DNA of 60,977 nucleotides from Prochlorococcus sp. AG-424-P16 (GCA_003213255.1 QCNI01000006.1:1-60977); one strand, 5' to 3'. Numbered from the stretch's first letter, positions 14,837 to 23,257 are shown. Notes: generated by a model not told the origin, from the letters alone. Translations and numbers: made by a program.

Positions 14837-15181
14837 ATGTCTTATCCCTCAAGAGATGAAATACTTGCATCTTCAAAAGGGTGGGTAGCATCTTTTTTAA
14901 ATTTTCTTCCTGGTTTAGGATCGGGTTACTTATATCAAAGAAGATGGAAACCCTATTTTTTTACCATCACTGCTAGTACTGCATGGTTCGCTTTAGGGTT
15001 TTTTTTACAAGGAGATTCAGAACCCTCTCAAAGTGAACAAATAATTGGAATTTCTGGTCTTTTTTTTATATCAATAGTTACAGTTATAGAAGCCAACTTG
15101 GCTTTCAAAAAAGCAAGTAATAAAACAAAAGCTGAAAAAGAGAAAATAATTTCTTCTGAAAAAAAAGGATGGTTTAAATAA
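14837..15181 (+). CDS. Conserved hypothetical membrane protein (114 aa)
   Basis: Start chosen at ATG 14837 (MSYPSRDEILASSKGW); the frame is open further up but overlaps the 34-codon gene. Two hydrophobic segments (about 40-56 and 72-88) follow a GLGSGYLYQRRW segment, a Gly-rich turn seen in small TM2-like or cyanobacterial membrane proteins. The C-terminus is a Lys-rich tail. Probably an inner or thylakoid membrane protein; role unknown. Confidence 0.55.
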   Translation: MSYPSRDEILASSKGWVASFLNFLPGLGSGYLYQRRWKPYFFTITASTAWFALGFFLQGDSEPSQSEQIIGISGLFFISIVTVIEANLAFKKASNKTKAEKEKIISSEKKGWFK

Positions 15182-15280
15182 TTCAAAAAATTAGATCTAA
15201 AAAAATATTTAATTATTTCTCAGTTTATATTTATAATAATTACCATAAATGATATTTAAGATAATTTAAAAAAAATTTTT

Positions 15281-15553
15281 TTAATTATAAAAAAATAAAA
15301 TTTCCTTTTCTTTAAGACCTTCCCATCCAGAGTCTATTAATAATTGATTCAATGTTTCTTTATCAAAATGCTTAGAACCCGTTTTGACGCATCTATTTCT
15401 CATTGATTTTTTAACACCACTTCTTTGTCTTTTATTCTCCTCATCCATAATTCTATTGTATAGATCTAGCATTTTTTGAGGGATTGGAGAACCGTCAAGA
15501 TCAACTCCATTTTCAATAGCAAGATCAACAGCTTGCATTCCCATTTTCTTCAT
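15281..15553 (-). CDS. Conserved marine cyanobacterial hypothetical protein (90 aa)
   Basis: 90 residues with ENGVDLDGSPIPQKMLDLY near the start, a basic centre (KRQRSGVKKSMRNR) and HFDKETLNQLLIDSGWEGLKEKE. It is soluble and helical, with the look of a well-conserved picocyanobacterial core protein, but I know no function. It lies alone, convergent with the gene on its left. Confidence 0.6.
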   Translation of the reverse strand: MKKMGMQAVDLAIENGVDLDGSPIPQKMLDLYNRIMDEENKRQRSGVKKSMRNRCVKTGSKHFDKETLNQLLIDSGWEGLKEKEILFFYN

Positions 15554-15621
15554 ATATTTAAGAAAAAGCTGAAACCATAATAAAACAAAAGTTATTAATC
15601 TAAAATTCTTTGAATAATAAT

Positions 15622-16071
15622 TTATTGATTTTGAATTTCCTTAAGTACTCTAATTGCCTCTTTAATGTGTTCAGGACCATTCAATAAATCTCTAAAAATA
15701 TGCCTAACTGTCCCTTTGCGATCGATAACGTAAGTTACCCTACCATCCATAAAACCTAATACTTTAGGAACTTTAAAAGTTTTCCTAAGAGCGTCATTCG
15801 TATCACAAAGTAATGGATATTGTAATTTATTTTTATTGGCAAATGCTAAATGACTTGAGGTACTTCCATTACTTACTCCCCAAACTTGTGCACCTAATAC
15901 TTTAAATAAGTCATACTTATCTCTAAATCCGCAAACTTCTATAGTGCAACCCGGAGTATCATCTTTTGGATAAAAGAACAAAACAAGGGGATTTTTTAAT
16001 CCCTTATTTGATCGTTTAACTCCATTTTGATCCAGTAAAGAAAATTCTGGAATTTTATCTCCAATCTTCAC
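15622..16071 (-). CDS. bcp: Thioredoxin-dependent peroxiredoxin (Bcp/PrxQ type)
   Basis: 149 residues with the thioredoxin-fold peroxiredoxin signature YPKDDTPGCTIEVCGFRD (34-51). The peroxidatic Cys42 and nearby Cys47 are spaced as in PrxQ/Bcp (CxxxxC). It reduces hydroperoxides with electrons from thioredoxin, protecting the photosynthetic cell. Length is typical and the start is a clear ATG. Single-gene unit with a small conserved gene downstream on the same strand. Confidence 0.92.
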   Translation of the reverse strand: MKIGDKIPEFSLLDQNGVKRSNKGLKNPLVLFFYPKDDTPGCTIEVCGFRDKYDLFKVLGAQVWGVSNGSTSSHLAFANKNKLQYPLLCDTNDALRKTFKVPKVLGFMDGRVTYVIDRKGTVRHIFRDLLNGPEHIKEAIRVLKEIQNQ

Positions 16072-16220
16072 AATGATTCTTATAAAGTTCCATATTAGAG
16101 GTTTATGTGTTTTTTTTGTGGCCTTAAATTAAATAACTGGTATTAAAGTCAATTTATTTGTTTTAAAAGATACTAAAAAAATATTGAAATAAACTAAGGT
16201 GAATTTATTTATTCAATAAT

Positions 16221-16355
16221 ATGGAATTAATAATTTATATTTTTTTATTTCTTCTTCTTTTTTTAGGAGTTATTTTTAATTTAAAAATAACTAATTTTAA
16301 AAAAGTTAAAGAAATACGAAACAAAGCTAAAGGTTATTCAAAAAAGAATAATTAA
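16221..16355 (+). CDS. Short putative membrane peptide (44 aa)
   Basis: 44 codons from ATG 16221. The first 20 residues are nearly all hydrophobic (ELIIYIFLFLLLFLGVIF) and the rest is basic (KKVKEIRNKAKGYSKKNN), the profile of a one-helix membrane protein with a cytoplasmic tail. No family recognised. Confidence 0.45.
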   Translation: MELIIYIFLFLLLFLGVIFNLKITNFKKVKEIRNKAKGYSKKNN

Positions 16356-16371
16356 ATATGTATTACTAAGA

Positions 16372-16611
16372 TTAAAATTCAATTTTTTCATTTGGAGTAA
16401 ATACTGAGCAATATTTTTTTACTAGGTCATTTGGCTCACTATTGGAAGAATTCGTTAATTTTAATTTTAGTTTTTCTATAGCCTCATTAGCATTAATCTC
16501 ACCGAGTCGATATCTTGCACAAGTATCCAATACTTTAAACATTTTTGTGGTAACGGCTTCAGCTGGATAAATTAGTAAAAAAAGGTAAAAAACAACAAAT
16601 AAGTACTTCAT
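16372..16611 (-). CDS. Small exported hypothetical protein (79 aa)
   Basis: 79 residues. The first 19 form a clear signal peptide (KYLFVVFYLFLLIYPAEA, cleavage after AEA). The mature part has two Cys (in LDTCARYRLG and VKKYCSV), which could form a disulfide outside the cytoplasm, and a helical centre INANEAIEKLKLKL. A periplasmic or lumenal location is likely; role unknown. Confidence 0.55.
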   Translation of the reverse strand: MKYLFVVFYLFLLIYPAEAVTTKMFKVLDTCARYRLGEINANEAIEKLKLKLTNSSNSEPNDLVKKYCSVFTPNEKIEF

Positions 16612-16787
16612 TTTTTTTGAAAATAGATATTAAGCGAATAGTTTCAATAATTTAGAAAATAATTTTTTATAAAAAGATTAAAATTTAATAGAATAATCTA
16701 ATTAGAGGAGAATCTAAGATTTCTATAAGTAAATAATAAAAGAAATTAAGATAAAATAAGTGATAGTAATAAATAATCTCTGTGAAA

Positions 16788-16925
16788 ATGAGAAAATTAA
16801 TAGGTAAACATAAAACTCTTATAAATTGGTACCAAAAAAAATTTAAATTGAGTGATTATCAATTACTTTGGTTAGTTTTCTTTAAAGGAGTATTAATAAC
16901 AAATATATTTTTCAAAATTTTTTAA
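16788..16925 (+). CDS. Short hypothetical membrane protein (45 aa)
   Basis: 45 codons from ATG 16788. A basic N-terminus (MRKLIGKHKTLINWYQKKFK) precedes a hydrophobic C-terminal helix (LLWLVFFKGVLITNIFFKIF), the inverse arrangement of most neighbours. It lies 90 bases upstream of tatA on the same strand. Family unknown. Confidence 0.4.
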   Translation: MRKLIGKHKTLINWYQKKFKLSDYQLLWLVFFKGVLITNIFFKIF

Positions 16926-17015
16926 TATTAAAAAAGCTTTTCCAAGAATGAAATTTTCACATGATTTGACTATATTTAATAGTAGATTTCCTAATTAGTT
17001 AAATAGTTATCAGTT

Positions 17016-17282
17016 ATGAATATTTTTGGTGTAGGTTTGCCTGAAGTTACTGTAATACTTATCTTAGCTCTTTTAATTTTTGGTCCCAAAAAGCTTCCAG
17101 AATTAGGAAAACAGCTTGGCAAAACTTTGAAAAGTCTTAAAAAAGCGTCGAATGAATTTCAAAATGAAATCGATCAAGTCATGAACGAAGAAGATAAAGA
17201 TGAATCTCTTAAATCTATAGAAAGCAATAAAACCAATGAAATTAATCAAGAAAAACTAGATTCAGAAAACAGCAAAAAATAA
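17016..17282 (+). CDS. tatA: Sec-independent translocase component TatA/E
   Basis: 88 residues with the TatA layout: one N-terminal membrane helix (about 5-21), the hinge FGPKKLPELG (22-31), an amphipathic helix (KQLGKTLKSLKKASNEF) and an acidic, disordered tail. It oligomerises to form the pore through which folded twin-arginine substrates cross the thylakoid and plasma membranes. A TatB identity is less likely given the short tail. It is followed four bases later by the gene at 17287, so both are probably one operon. Confidence 0.9.
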   Translation: MNIFGVGLPEVTVILILALLIFGPKKLPELGKQLGKTLKSLKKASNEFQNEIDQVMNEEDKDESLKSIESNKTNEINQEKLDSENSKK

Positions 17283-17286
17283 TATT

Positions 17287-17679
17287 TTGGATAGGCCCAT
17301 AACCCCCATAGACGAATTTGAAAGAGCATTAGATAAAGCAGCTCTTACTAAAGAAGAATATGAATTAATAGACTACATCCGCTATACAAGTGTTTTTACG
17401 CAGCCTAGTCTTATTAAAGATTTAAAAAGGCCATCAAAGCCTCCTCTTTTGTCAGTTCTGTGTCAAATTTGCAGAAAAATTGGTTCGGAGATGCCAGATC
17501 ATTTCAAAAAAGTAATTGAGTGGTCAATTGAAATAAGTGATCACAATGCAAAATGGGATGCTCATTTAATTTGCGCAGAAGCATTGAATATAGACAAAAT
17601 CCCATTAAGTCCTATTCATGGAACAACTTTATTTGATGTTCTTGTTGTACACAAAGAATTATTTCTTGGATTTGATTAA
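17287..17679 (+). CDS. Conserved cyanobacterial hypothetical protein (130 aa), TTG start
   Basis: 130 residues beginning MDRPITPIDEFERALDKA from TTG 17287, four bases after the tatA stop; no earlier or better start exists. It is helical and soluble, with PPLLSVLCQICRKIG and SDHNAKWDAHLICAEAL as the most conserved-looking parts. It appears to be a widespread cyanobacterial protein without a known role, and its coupling to tatA is only positional. Confidence 0.6.
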   Translation: MDRPITPIDEFERALDKAALTKEEYELIDYIRYTSVFTQPSLIKDLKRPSKPPLLSVLCQICRKIGSEMPDHFKKVIEWSIEISDHNAKWDAHLICAEALNIDKIPLSPIHGTTLFDVLVVHKELFLGFD

Positions 17680-17680
17680 A

Positions 17681-18022
17681 TTAATCATCTAAAGGAACAG
17701 AATCAGTATCTATAACTTCCGAATCATCATACTTATTTATTTTATTTTCAATCCAGTTATTTATATAACTAACTAAAGGCAATGAACCTCTAAAAATAAA
17801 AATAGAGGTAGGCAAAGCGCTTAATAAACCGACTACAGGACTTTTAAAAAGTAATCTTCCGGCTTTTATGTTAAATAAAATAATAAGCGCTGAGGGAACT
17901 ATAACTTTAACTACTGTTTTGAGCGCCTCAAGCCAACCGACACGATATATCCACCAAATTAAAATTATGCCAACTATATAGAGGAATAAGTAAGTCATAA
18001 AAATAGTATAATGATTATCCAT
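17681..18022 (-). CDS. Conserved hypothetical membrane protein (113 aa)
   Basis: 113 residues with hydrophobic segments at about 8-26 and 36-50, and a weaker one around 63-78, then an acidic tail (DDSEVIDTDSVPLDD). A small integral membrane protein with its acidic tail probably in the cytoplasm. Its stop lies one base from that of the convergent 17287 gene. Family unknown. Confidence 0.55.
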   Translation of the reverse strand: MDNHYTIFMTYLFLYIVGIILIWWIYRVGWLEALKTVVKVIVPSALIILFNIKAGRLLFKSPVVGLLSALPTSIFIFRGSLPLVSYINNWIENKINKYDDSEVIDTDSVPLDD

Positions 18023-18089
18023 TTATCTTGTTCTTGCTAAGAAAAAGATTTTATAAATTTCTTTAAAATCAATCAATCAAATTCTTGTA

Positions 18090-18305
18090 ATGAGTTTTTC
18101 TGAAATAAGAAAATTTTTAATTAAGATGCAATCTGATGAAGAATTAAAAACGCAGGTTACTACATCCTCTACAGCAGATGATGTAGCCCTAATAGGTCAA
18201 CGCTTAGGTTATGACTTTTCAGGAGATGATCTCTTAAGATTTAATGGACAAAAAGTTGATAAAGTTACCGTAAGAAAGGTAGATCATCCAGGAGAATACC
18301 ACTAA
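18090..18305 (+). CDS. Nif11-domain protein
   Basis: 71 residues matching the Nif11 pattern: EIRKFLIKMQSDEELKTQV (5-23), a short loop, then ADDVALIGQRLGYDFSGDDL (29-48). In many cyanobacteria Nif11 domains serve as leader peptides for modified peptides (for example prochlorosins), but this one has no Gly-Gly cleavage site followed by a Cys-rich core. No LanM or transporter lies nearby, so it is probably one of the free-standing Nif11-like proteins of unknown role. Confidence 0.75.
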   Translation: MSFSEIRKFLIKMQSDEELKTQVTTSSTADDVALIGQRLGYDFSGDDLLRFNGQKVDKVTVRKVDHPGEYH

Positions 18306-18306
18306 A

Positions 18307-18792
18307 TTAAGACTTAACCCATATTGCAAGCCCTCCGCCTCTGCCCCGAGCACATAACCAATTATCTTTAGTGCTAATTCCTACAAGTGAGAAAAAAGGC
18401 ATTTTTTTATCTTCTGGTTTTTTTAATTCTTTATTAAATATAGGAAAAGTACTAATACTAATTTTCAATTCTTCAAAATAGAAAGCCAATAGAGGTCTAA
18501 TCCCTTTTAATTCTGCGCTACCTATAAAAGTAATATTTAATAATCCGAAATTAATTGAATTTTTTATTTCATAATTTATTTGATCCTCTTTATTTTTACT
18601 TTTCAATTCGAGTCTTGCCGACAATACTTGGAGAATCGAACTGGGTATATTTTTGATTTCATCTGACTCCTTTCCCCATACATACTTAAACTTCCATATT
18701 CCTAACAATTCCTCATATACAATTCCACTACCATTTTTTTGGGAATTTTTTTCTAATAGTTTTATCTCATTAATATCAGGAAAGTGTTTCAT
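18307..18792 (-). CDS. Conserved hypothetical protein, PAP/fibrillin-like features
   Basis: From ATG 18792 the product is 161 residues (the frame extends eight codons further). EELLGIWKFKYVWGKE near the start and ARGRGGGLAIWVK at the end resemble the first and last conserved blocks of PAP/fibrillin proteins, lipid-binding beta barrels of plastids and cyanobacteria. The middle is beta-rich (FGLLNITFIGSAEL). I give the fibrillin relation as likely, not certain. It is convergent with the Nif11 gene, ending one base away. Confidence 0.5.
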   Translation of the reverse strand: MKHFPDINEIKLLEKNSQKNGSGIVYEELLGIWKFKYVWGKESDEIKNIPSSILQVLSARLELKSKNKEDQINYEIKNSINFGLLNITFIGSAELKGIRPLLAFYFEELKISISTFPIFNKELKKPEDKKMPFFSLVGISTKDNWLCARGRGGGLAIWVKS

Positions 18793-18966
18793 AATAGATC
18801 TTAATCTAAGAATCAAATACTAAGATAACTTCATAAAAAATGTTCTTAGTTAAAAAAATCTCTCCAAAAAGATTTCTTTATTTCAAAATATTTCCAAAAA
18901 AATAATTTTATGGCACACATAAGGAACAAGATCTCGTTAATATGTTTACATATAGTAACTAAATCA

Positions 18967-19077
18967 ATGGATTTCATCTCAAAAAGTCAAGGATACATCC
19001 CCCTAAAAGCAGTCCCTTACATATTTTTCCTAGCTGTTGTACTAAGTATTACAACTTCAACTAATACATTTGTGTAA
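18967..19077 (+). CDS. Short putative membrane peptide (36 aa)
   Basis: 36 codons from ATG 18967 with a hydrophobic C-terminal two-thirds (VPYIFFLAVVLSITTS). A short single-helix membrane peptide is likely. It lies 39 bases upstream of the carotenoid-isomerase-like gene on the same strand. No family recognised. Confidence 0.4.
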   Translation: MDFISKSQGYIPLKAVPYIFFLAVVLSITTSTNTFV

Positions 19078-19116
19078 AACTAATTAGTTTTGCGAGAAGA
19101 GTAAAGTAAATATTTA

Positions 19117-20646
19117 ATGGAAAAGTACGATGTTGTAATAGTAGGTAGTGGAATAGGGGGATTATGTTGCGGTTCGATTCTTGCTCTAGCAGGCAAAAAA
19201 GTACTTATATGTGAAGCTCATAGCCAGCCAGGAGGTGTGGCCCATAGTTTCAAAAGAAATGGTTACACTTTCGAATCAGGACCTTCGTTGTGGAGTGGAA
19301 TAGGTAAATGGCCGACAACTAATCCCCTAGGGCAAATTCTTAAATTACTTGATGAAGAAGTTGAACTATTTCAATACAAAGGTTGGCAAGTAATTGTCCC
19401 AGAAGGCGATTTTAATCTTGATGTGGGGGAAGAACCTTTTAAACAAACAATTAAAACTTTAAGAGGTGAGAAATCTGTTCAAGAATGGGAATCATTTATT
19501 TCAGGAATAAAACCTCTTAGCCAAATAATAAATGAAATACCTTTACTCTCATTTTCTCCCGAATCGATAAATTTCTTAGATCTAATAAATTTAACCTCAA
19601 AATTTTTACCTAATATTAATCAAATACCAAAAATTAATAAAGGATTTGGAAATTTAGTAAATAATCATCTAGAGGATCCTTTTCTCAGAAATTGGGTTGA
19701 TTTATTGAGCTTTTTGATAAGTGGTATGTCAATGCATGATACAAATACAGCTGCGATGGCTACTTTATTTAACGAATGGTTTGAACCAAATTCATACCTT
19801 GAATACCCCAAAGGAGGTAGTGAATCTATCGTAAAAGCCTTAATTAATGGATTTAAAAAAAATGGAGGAGAATTAATTCTTTCTTCGAGAGTAAAGACAA
19901 TTAACTTCAATAAAAATTTAGCTACAGGTATAACTCTTAATAATGGTTCTAGTTATAGTTGTGAATCTGTTGTCACGAATACTGATGTTTGGAATTTAAA
20001 AAAGTTAATTCCAAATGAAATTTCAAAAAGATGGAATACAAAAGTTTTGAACCCTAATAAATGTGATTCTTTCCTTCATATACATCTAGGTTTTGATGCT
20101 GATGGTCTTGAAAATTTGCCAATACATGCCATACATGTTGATGAGTGGGAAAAAGGTATAACCGCAGAAAGAAATATAGCTGTATTTTCAATCCCATCTG
20201 TTTTAGATAAAAATATGGCCCCTGAAGGGAAACATGTTCTTCATGGATATACTCCCGCAAATGAACCTTGGGAAATTTGGGAAAACCTAAATCCAAAGGA
20301 ATTAGAATATAGAAATTTGAAAGAAGAAAGATGTTCAATATTCCTTAATGCAGTGCGAAAATTCATCCCTGATATAGATAAAAGGATTGATTTAAAGATG
20401 CTAGGAACCCCAATCACTCATAAAAAATTCACCAATACCTATTGCGGTAGTTACGGCCCTGCATTATCTGCAGCAAAAGGTCTTTTCCCAGGCTGCAAAA
20501 CTCCAGTTAAAAATTTGTTTACTTGCGGTGCAAGTACATTTCCAGGTATTGGAATTCCTGCTGTTTCAGCAAGTGGCGCTTACGCAGCTGAAAAAATTAT
20601 TGGTAAAAAAGAGTTTAAAACTCTTCTTAAGAAAATAAATTTATGA
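19117..20646 (+). CDS. FAD-dependent phytoene dehydrogenase/carotenoid-isomerase-like oxidoreductase
   Basis: 509 residues. The dinucleotide-binding fold opens VVIVGSGIGGLCCGS (6-20, GxGxxG at 10-15), followed by the PGGVAHSF and FESGPSLWSG segments typical of the CrtI/CrtISO/CrtH group. The C-terminal FAD motif reads FTCGASTFPGIGIPAVSASG. It may isomerise or desaturate a carotenoid, but the substrate region differs from textbook CrtH, so a related role (for example plant CRTISO-like or polyprenyl oxidoreductase) is possible. A single-gene unit on the plus strand. Confidence 0.8.
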   Translation: MEKYDVVIVGSGIGGLCCGSILALAGKKVLICEAHSQPGGVAHSFKRNGYTFESGPSLWSGIGKWPTTNPLGQILKLLDEEVELFQYKGWQVIVPEGDFNLDVGEEPFKQTIKTLRGEKSVQEWESFISGIKPLSQIINEIPLLSFSPESINFLDLINLTSKFLPNINQIPKINKGFGNLVNNHLEDPFLRNWVDLLSFLISGMSMHDTNTAAMATLFNEWFEPNSYLEYPKGGSESIVKALINGFKKNGGELILSSRVKTINFNKNLATGITLNNGSSYSCESVVTNTDVWNLKKLIPNEISKRWNTKVLNPNKCDSFLHIHLGFDADGLENLPIHAIHVDEWEKGITAERNIAVFSIPSVLDKNMAPEGKHVLHGYTPANEPWEIWENLNPKELEYRNLKEERCSIFLNAVRKFIPDIDKRIDLKMLGTPITHKKFTNTYCGSYGPALSAAKGLFPGCKTPVKNLFTCGASTFPGIGIPAVSASGAYAAEKIIGKKEFKTLLKKINL

Positions 20647-20764
20647 ATCAAGTTATTTTTTTATAACTCTACAAATACTTAGTTAAGAAATAAGAATAAA
20701 GAAAGCAAAAACGTTCAATAATGATAATCTTTATCTGAACATAAACTTAACTTATAGCTCTTAT

Positions 20765-20968
20765 ATGTTTTTCTTATCAATTCCTCAAGCCTGGCATTTA
20801 GTTGGCACTTGGTCAGAACAACTTCCAAACGAGTCAAATCTTATAGGAATGGGCCAAACAGAATTAATGATGACTTTGCATTCAATATTCGTTCCTCTCT
20901 TACTTGTAATTTCATATTACCTATTCAATAGACTTAACAAAAACGAATCAAAGAAAATTAAAGGATGA
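20765..20968 (+). CDS. Small hypothetical membrane protein (67 aa)
   Basis: 67 residues: polar N-terminal half with Trp residues (AWHLVGTWSEQLP), then one hydrophobic helix (HSIFVPLLLVISYYLF) and a basic tail. A His just before the helix could bind a pigment, but nothing proves it. It is convergent with the gene at 20980, ending 11 bases away. Confidence 0.5.
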   Translation: MFFLSIPQAWHLVGTWSEQLPNESNLIGMGQTELMMTLHSIFVPLLLVISYYLFNRLNKNESKKIKG

Positions 20969-20979
20969 ACGTTTAAAGT

Positions 20980-21270
20980 TTATTTAGCTGAACTTCTTCT
21001 AACTACTTTTCTGCCTGTAGATGTATCAACTCCGCTTGAATCTTTAGTTTGTGAATTAGATCCAACATTATCAACATCACTTTTATCCATTTCTGCGCAA
21101 ACACCTACTACCATGGCAGCTTGCATTTGATCTGGTAAATCTCCAATAGTTAATAAGGCCTTTAAAACTAATTGAAGTCGAGTTTGCCGATCTATTTCAG
21201 GTCTTAGTTTTTTTACGGTATTCCAAAGTTCTTGGGTAACTTCTTTTAAAAGTTCTCGATCAACAGCCAA
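20980..21270 (-). CDS. Conserved cyanobacterial hypothetical protein (96 aa)
   Basis: 96 residues. The N-terminal two-thirds is helical and well ordered (LLKEVTQELWNTVKKLRPEI, then LVLKALLTIGDLPDQMQAAMV in pieces); the tail is low-complexity and basic at the end (GRKVVRRSSAK). It looks like a small regulatory or adaptor protein conserved in marine cyanobacteria; function unknown. Confidence 0.55.
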   Translation of the reverse strand: MAVDRELLKEVTQELWNTVKKLRPEIDRQTRLQLVLKALLTIGDLPDQMQAAMVVGVCAEMDKSDVDNVGSNSQTKDSSGVDTSTGRKVVRRSSAK

Positions 21271-21360
21271 ATTAAATCCTTCTTGTATTTCTACTAATCT
21301 AACAAAAAATTGGATCTCGTAAAATAATATTCAATAAAAAGATTGTTAGTTAATATTTTT

Positions 21361-21567
21361 CTATCCGAATACGAGTTGCATTTGTTGGTGCAATTCATTC
21401 TTCTCTTGCAAAAGTTTATCTTTTTCAATCTTTTTTAGAATAAAAGTTCTATAAAATTTTTTTTGAATCTTTATTGGAGTATTTTCAAACTTTACATTTT
21501 TGCTTATTAGAGAATTCCACTCTTTTGAATTAAAAGGGGCATAAGGAGAAGATGAAATCACTTTCAT
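21361..21567 (-). CDS. Small hypothetical protein (68 aa)
   Basis: 68 residues, basic and helical, with NSKEWNSLISKNVKFENTPI in the first half and a charged coil (KKIEKDKLLQEKNELHQQM) at the end. No domain recognised. It lies upstream of the 20980 gene on the same strand, about 90 bases away. Confidence 0.45.
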   Translation of the reverse strand: MKVISSSPYAPFNSKEWNSLISKNVKFENTPIKIQKKFYRTFILKKIEKDKLLQEKNELHQQMQLVFG

Positions 21568-21869
21568 GTCTTAACAATACATCTGTACTAATAATAGTAC
21601 AAATTTACTATTATGCAACAATTGAGTCGACTTTTCTTAAATTTTAGAGTGTCTTTGAAAATGGATTGATTTTTTTTATCTAATTTGTGGAAATTATAAG
21701 TTTGATAAATGAATAAAAGTATCATGAGTAACTTATTGATCCCTTTTTTTAGTGTCTTAAGACTTTTGTTGCTTAAAAACCTCTTAAGATAGTTAATTTG
21801 TTGAAATTAACATTGACAAGATATATTTAGTAATCCTTCCTATAAAAAGAATAATGAATTGATCGCAAA
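21568..21869. other. Intergenic stretch; one doubtful 27-codon ORF
   Basis: AT-rich DNA between divergent genes. An ORF of 27 codons at 21709-21792 (MNKSIMSNLLIPFFSVLRLL...) could encode a hydrophobic peptide but has no other support. A TTGACA hexamer lies at 21813-21818, though no -10 element follows at a normal distance. Confidence 0.3.
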
Positions 21870-22178
21870 ATGCTTCTTAGTAATTCAAAAAGACTAAAAA
21901 TCCAAGGAATAATTAAAAGAATTGCTCAAGATAAATCAATTACATTAGAAGAAAGAATATATGTCGAGAAATTTGCACACCATAACTCTACAATTTCTCT
22001 TTGGCTGAAAAAAGCTAACAGTTTTAGAAGGAATGGTACGAAAAATGATGGGGGGATTGATAACCTCTTACAATCATTTGGGATAGATGGACTAGATAAA
22101 GAAAATCATTTCAACCCTAATGAAGATGATATATCGGATTGGTTTGGCGGTGCTCCTGGTTGGCTAAGGAGAAGCTAG
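21870..22178 (+). CDS. Conserved cyanobacterial hypothetical protein (102 aa)
   Basis: 102 residues with an N-terminal helical pair (RLKIQGIIKRIAQDKSITLE, EERIYVEKFAHHNSTISLWL), a Gly/Asn-rich linker and the end DDISDWFGGAPGWLRRS. The terminal DW-GGAPxW motif is distinctive and is the kind of short conserved motif seen in core cyanobacterial proteins. Probably soluble; function unknown. Confidence 0.6.
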   Translation: MLLSNSKRLKIQGIIKRIAQDKSITLEERIYVEKFAHHNSTISLWLKKANSFRRNGTKNDGGIDNLLQSFGIDGLDKENHFNPNEDDISDWFGGAPGWLRRS

Positions 22179-22451
22179 ATCCATTAATTATTCAATTTAC
22201 CCAGGCTATCTTACACAAATATAAGCTTAGAAAAGATATAAATACCCAAAAAACCCATGGTATAAATTTAATCGGAACTAAATGTTTTTTTGAAAAGGTT
22301 TTCATATTTATTTTTCTTTTAGATTATTTCTTCCTTACAGTTTTTGAAAATAGGTTTAATTGCTCTATTTATAAATTAAACAATATTCGAAACCTCAAAG
22401 ATATTAAATCACTTTGAGTAGATAAAGTTAATTAGCCTTAATCTTCACAAT

Positions 22452-22592
22452 CTAAGCAACTTTATTTTCAATGTTCTTTGAAAAATTTACTATTTTTTCC
22501 TCATCATGGTCTGAATCATTCCAAAATTTTATAAGTCTTTCTAATTCATCAATTCTTTTTTTGGCATTTGCAATTTTTTCAGTAGTTGTCAT
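22452..22592 (-). CDS. Small hypothetical coiled protein (46 aa)
   Basis: 46 codons from ATG 22592. The product is one charged helix (KIANAKKRIDELERLIKFW) followed by an acidic segment. It lies alone between two plus-strand genes. Coiled-coil type; no family recognised. Confidence 0.45.
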   Translation of the reverse strand: MTTTEKIANAKKRIDELERLIKFWNDSDHDEEKIVNFSKNIENKVA

Positions 22593-22747
22593 ATAAAATT
22601 TTTATCTATCCAATTAATGCATGAAAAAAAAATATTTCAATGGAAGTAACAATTTTTAGACTATAAATATTAATTTTTGGTTAATTACTTAAATACATCA
22701 TAGTCCTCGAGCGTCTGAGTAATTATACTTAAAGAAAAACTAAATCC

Positions 22748-23257
22748 ATGAAGAAATTAAATTCTTTGATTTTGAATAGCACAGTAAACTTCTTAGACTT
22801 CATATACTCTGGTAGATCCTTACAGAGATTTTGGGTTTTAGAAGTTATAGCTAGATCACCTTATTTTGCATTTCTTTCTGTTCTTCATTTTAAAGAATCT
22901 CTAGGAATTAAAAATGAGAAAACAATGATTTTAATGAAAGAACATTTTTATCAAGCTATTAACGAAACTGAGCATCTTAAAGAAATGGAGCAAAGAGGAG
23001 GAGATAGGTTCTGGATTGATAGATTTTTTGCTAGACACCTTGTGCTTGTTTATTACTGGATCATGGTTTTTTATTATTTCTTCTCTCCAGCTAATGCATA
23101 TGATGTCAACATAAAAATCGAAGAACATGCATTTGAAACTTATTCCAAATATTTAATAGATAATCCAAATGATCAAAAAATAAAAGAAATTGCTCAAGAT
23201 GAATTAAATCATGTACAAGAACTTAACGAAGCTTTGTCAATGCTTACTAAAGTTTAG
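22748..23257 (+). CDS. Plastoquinol terminal oxidase (PTOX, alternative-oxidase family)
   Basis: 169 residues. Diiron ligands of the AOX/PTOX family are in place: Glu32 in LEVIARSPYF, Glu73 and His76 in NETEHL, Glu126 in EEHAFETY, and Glu152/His155 in AQDELNHV. The GGDRFWIDRFFARH block (84-97) is also characteristic. PTOX passes electrons from plastoquinol to oxygen at the membrane and relieves over-reduction of the electron chain under strong light, which fits a surface Prochlorococcus. Its 3' end overlaps that of the NdhF-like gene by four bases. Confidence 0.88.
   Translation: MKKLNSLILNSTVNFLDFIYSGRSLQRFWVLEVIARSPYFAFLSVLHFKESLGIKNEKTMILMKEHFYQAINETEHLKEMEQRGGDRFWIDRFFARHLVLVYYWIMVFYYFFSPANAYDVNIKIEEHAFETYSKYLIDNPNDQKIKEIAQDELNHVQELNEALSMLTKV

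Larger units (their letters stand above)
14582..14880. repeat. 21-base direct repeat in two neighbouring genes
   Basis: AAATACTTGCATCTTCAAAA plus one G occurs at the 3' end of the 14234 gene (about 14580-14600) and again near the 5' end of the 14837 gene (about 14859-14879). Both copies encode ILASSK in frame. The match of both DNA and residues in unrelated genes suggests a local copying event. Confidence 0.65.

Noticed and set aside
21709-21792. 27-codon hydrophobic ORF
   Set aside because: Possible membrane peptide, but nothing beyond hydrophobicity supports it.
22139-22417. 92-codon plus-strand ORF
   Set aside because: Overlaps the end of the 21870 gene in another frame and has no conserved features.
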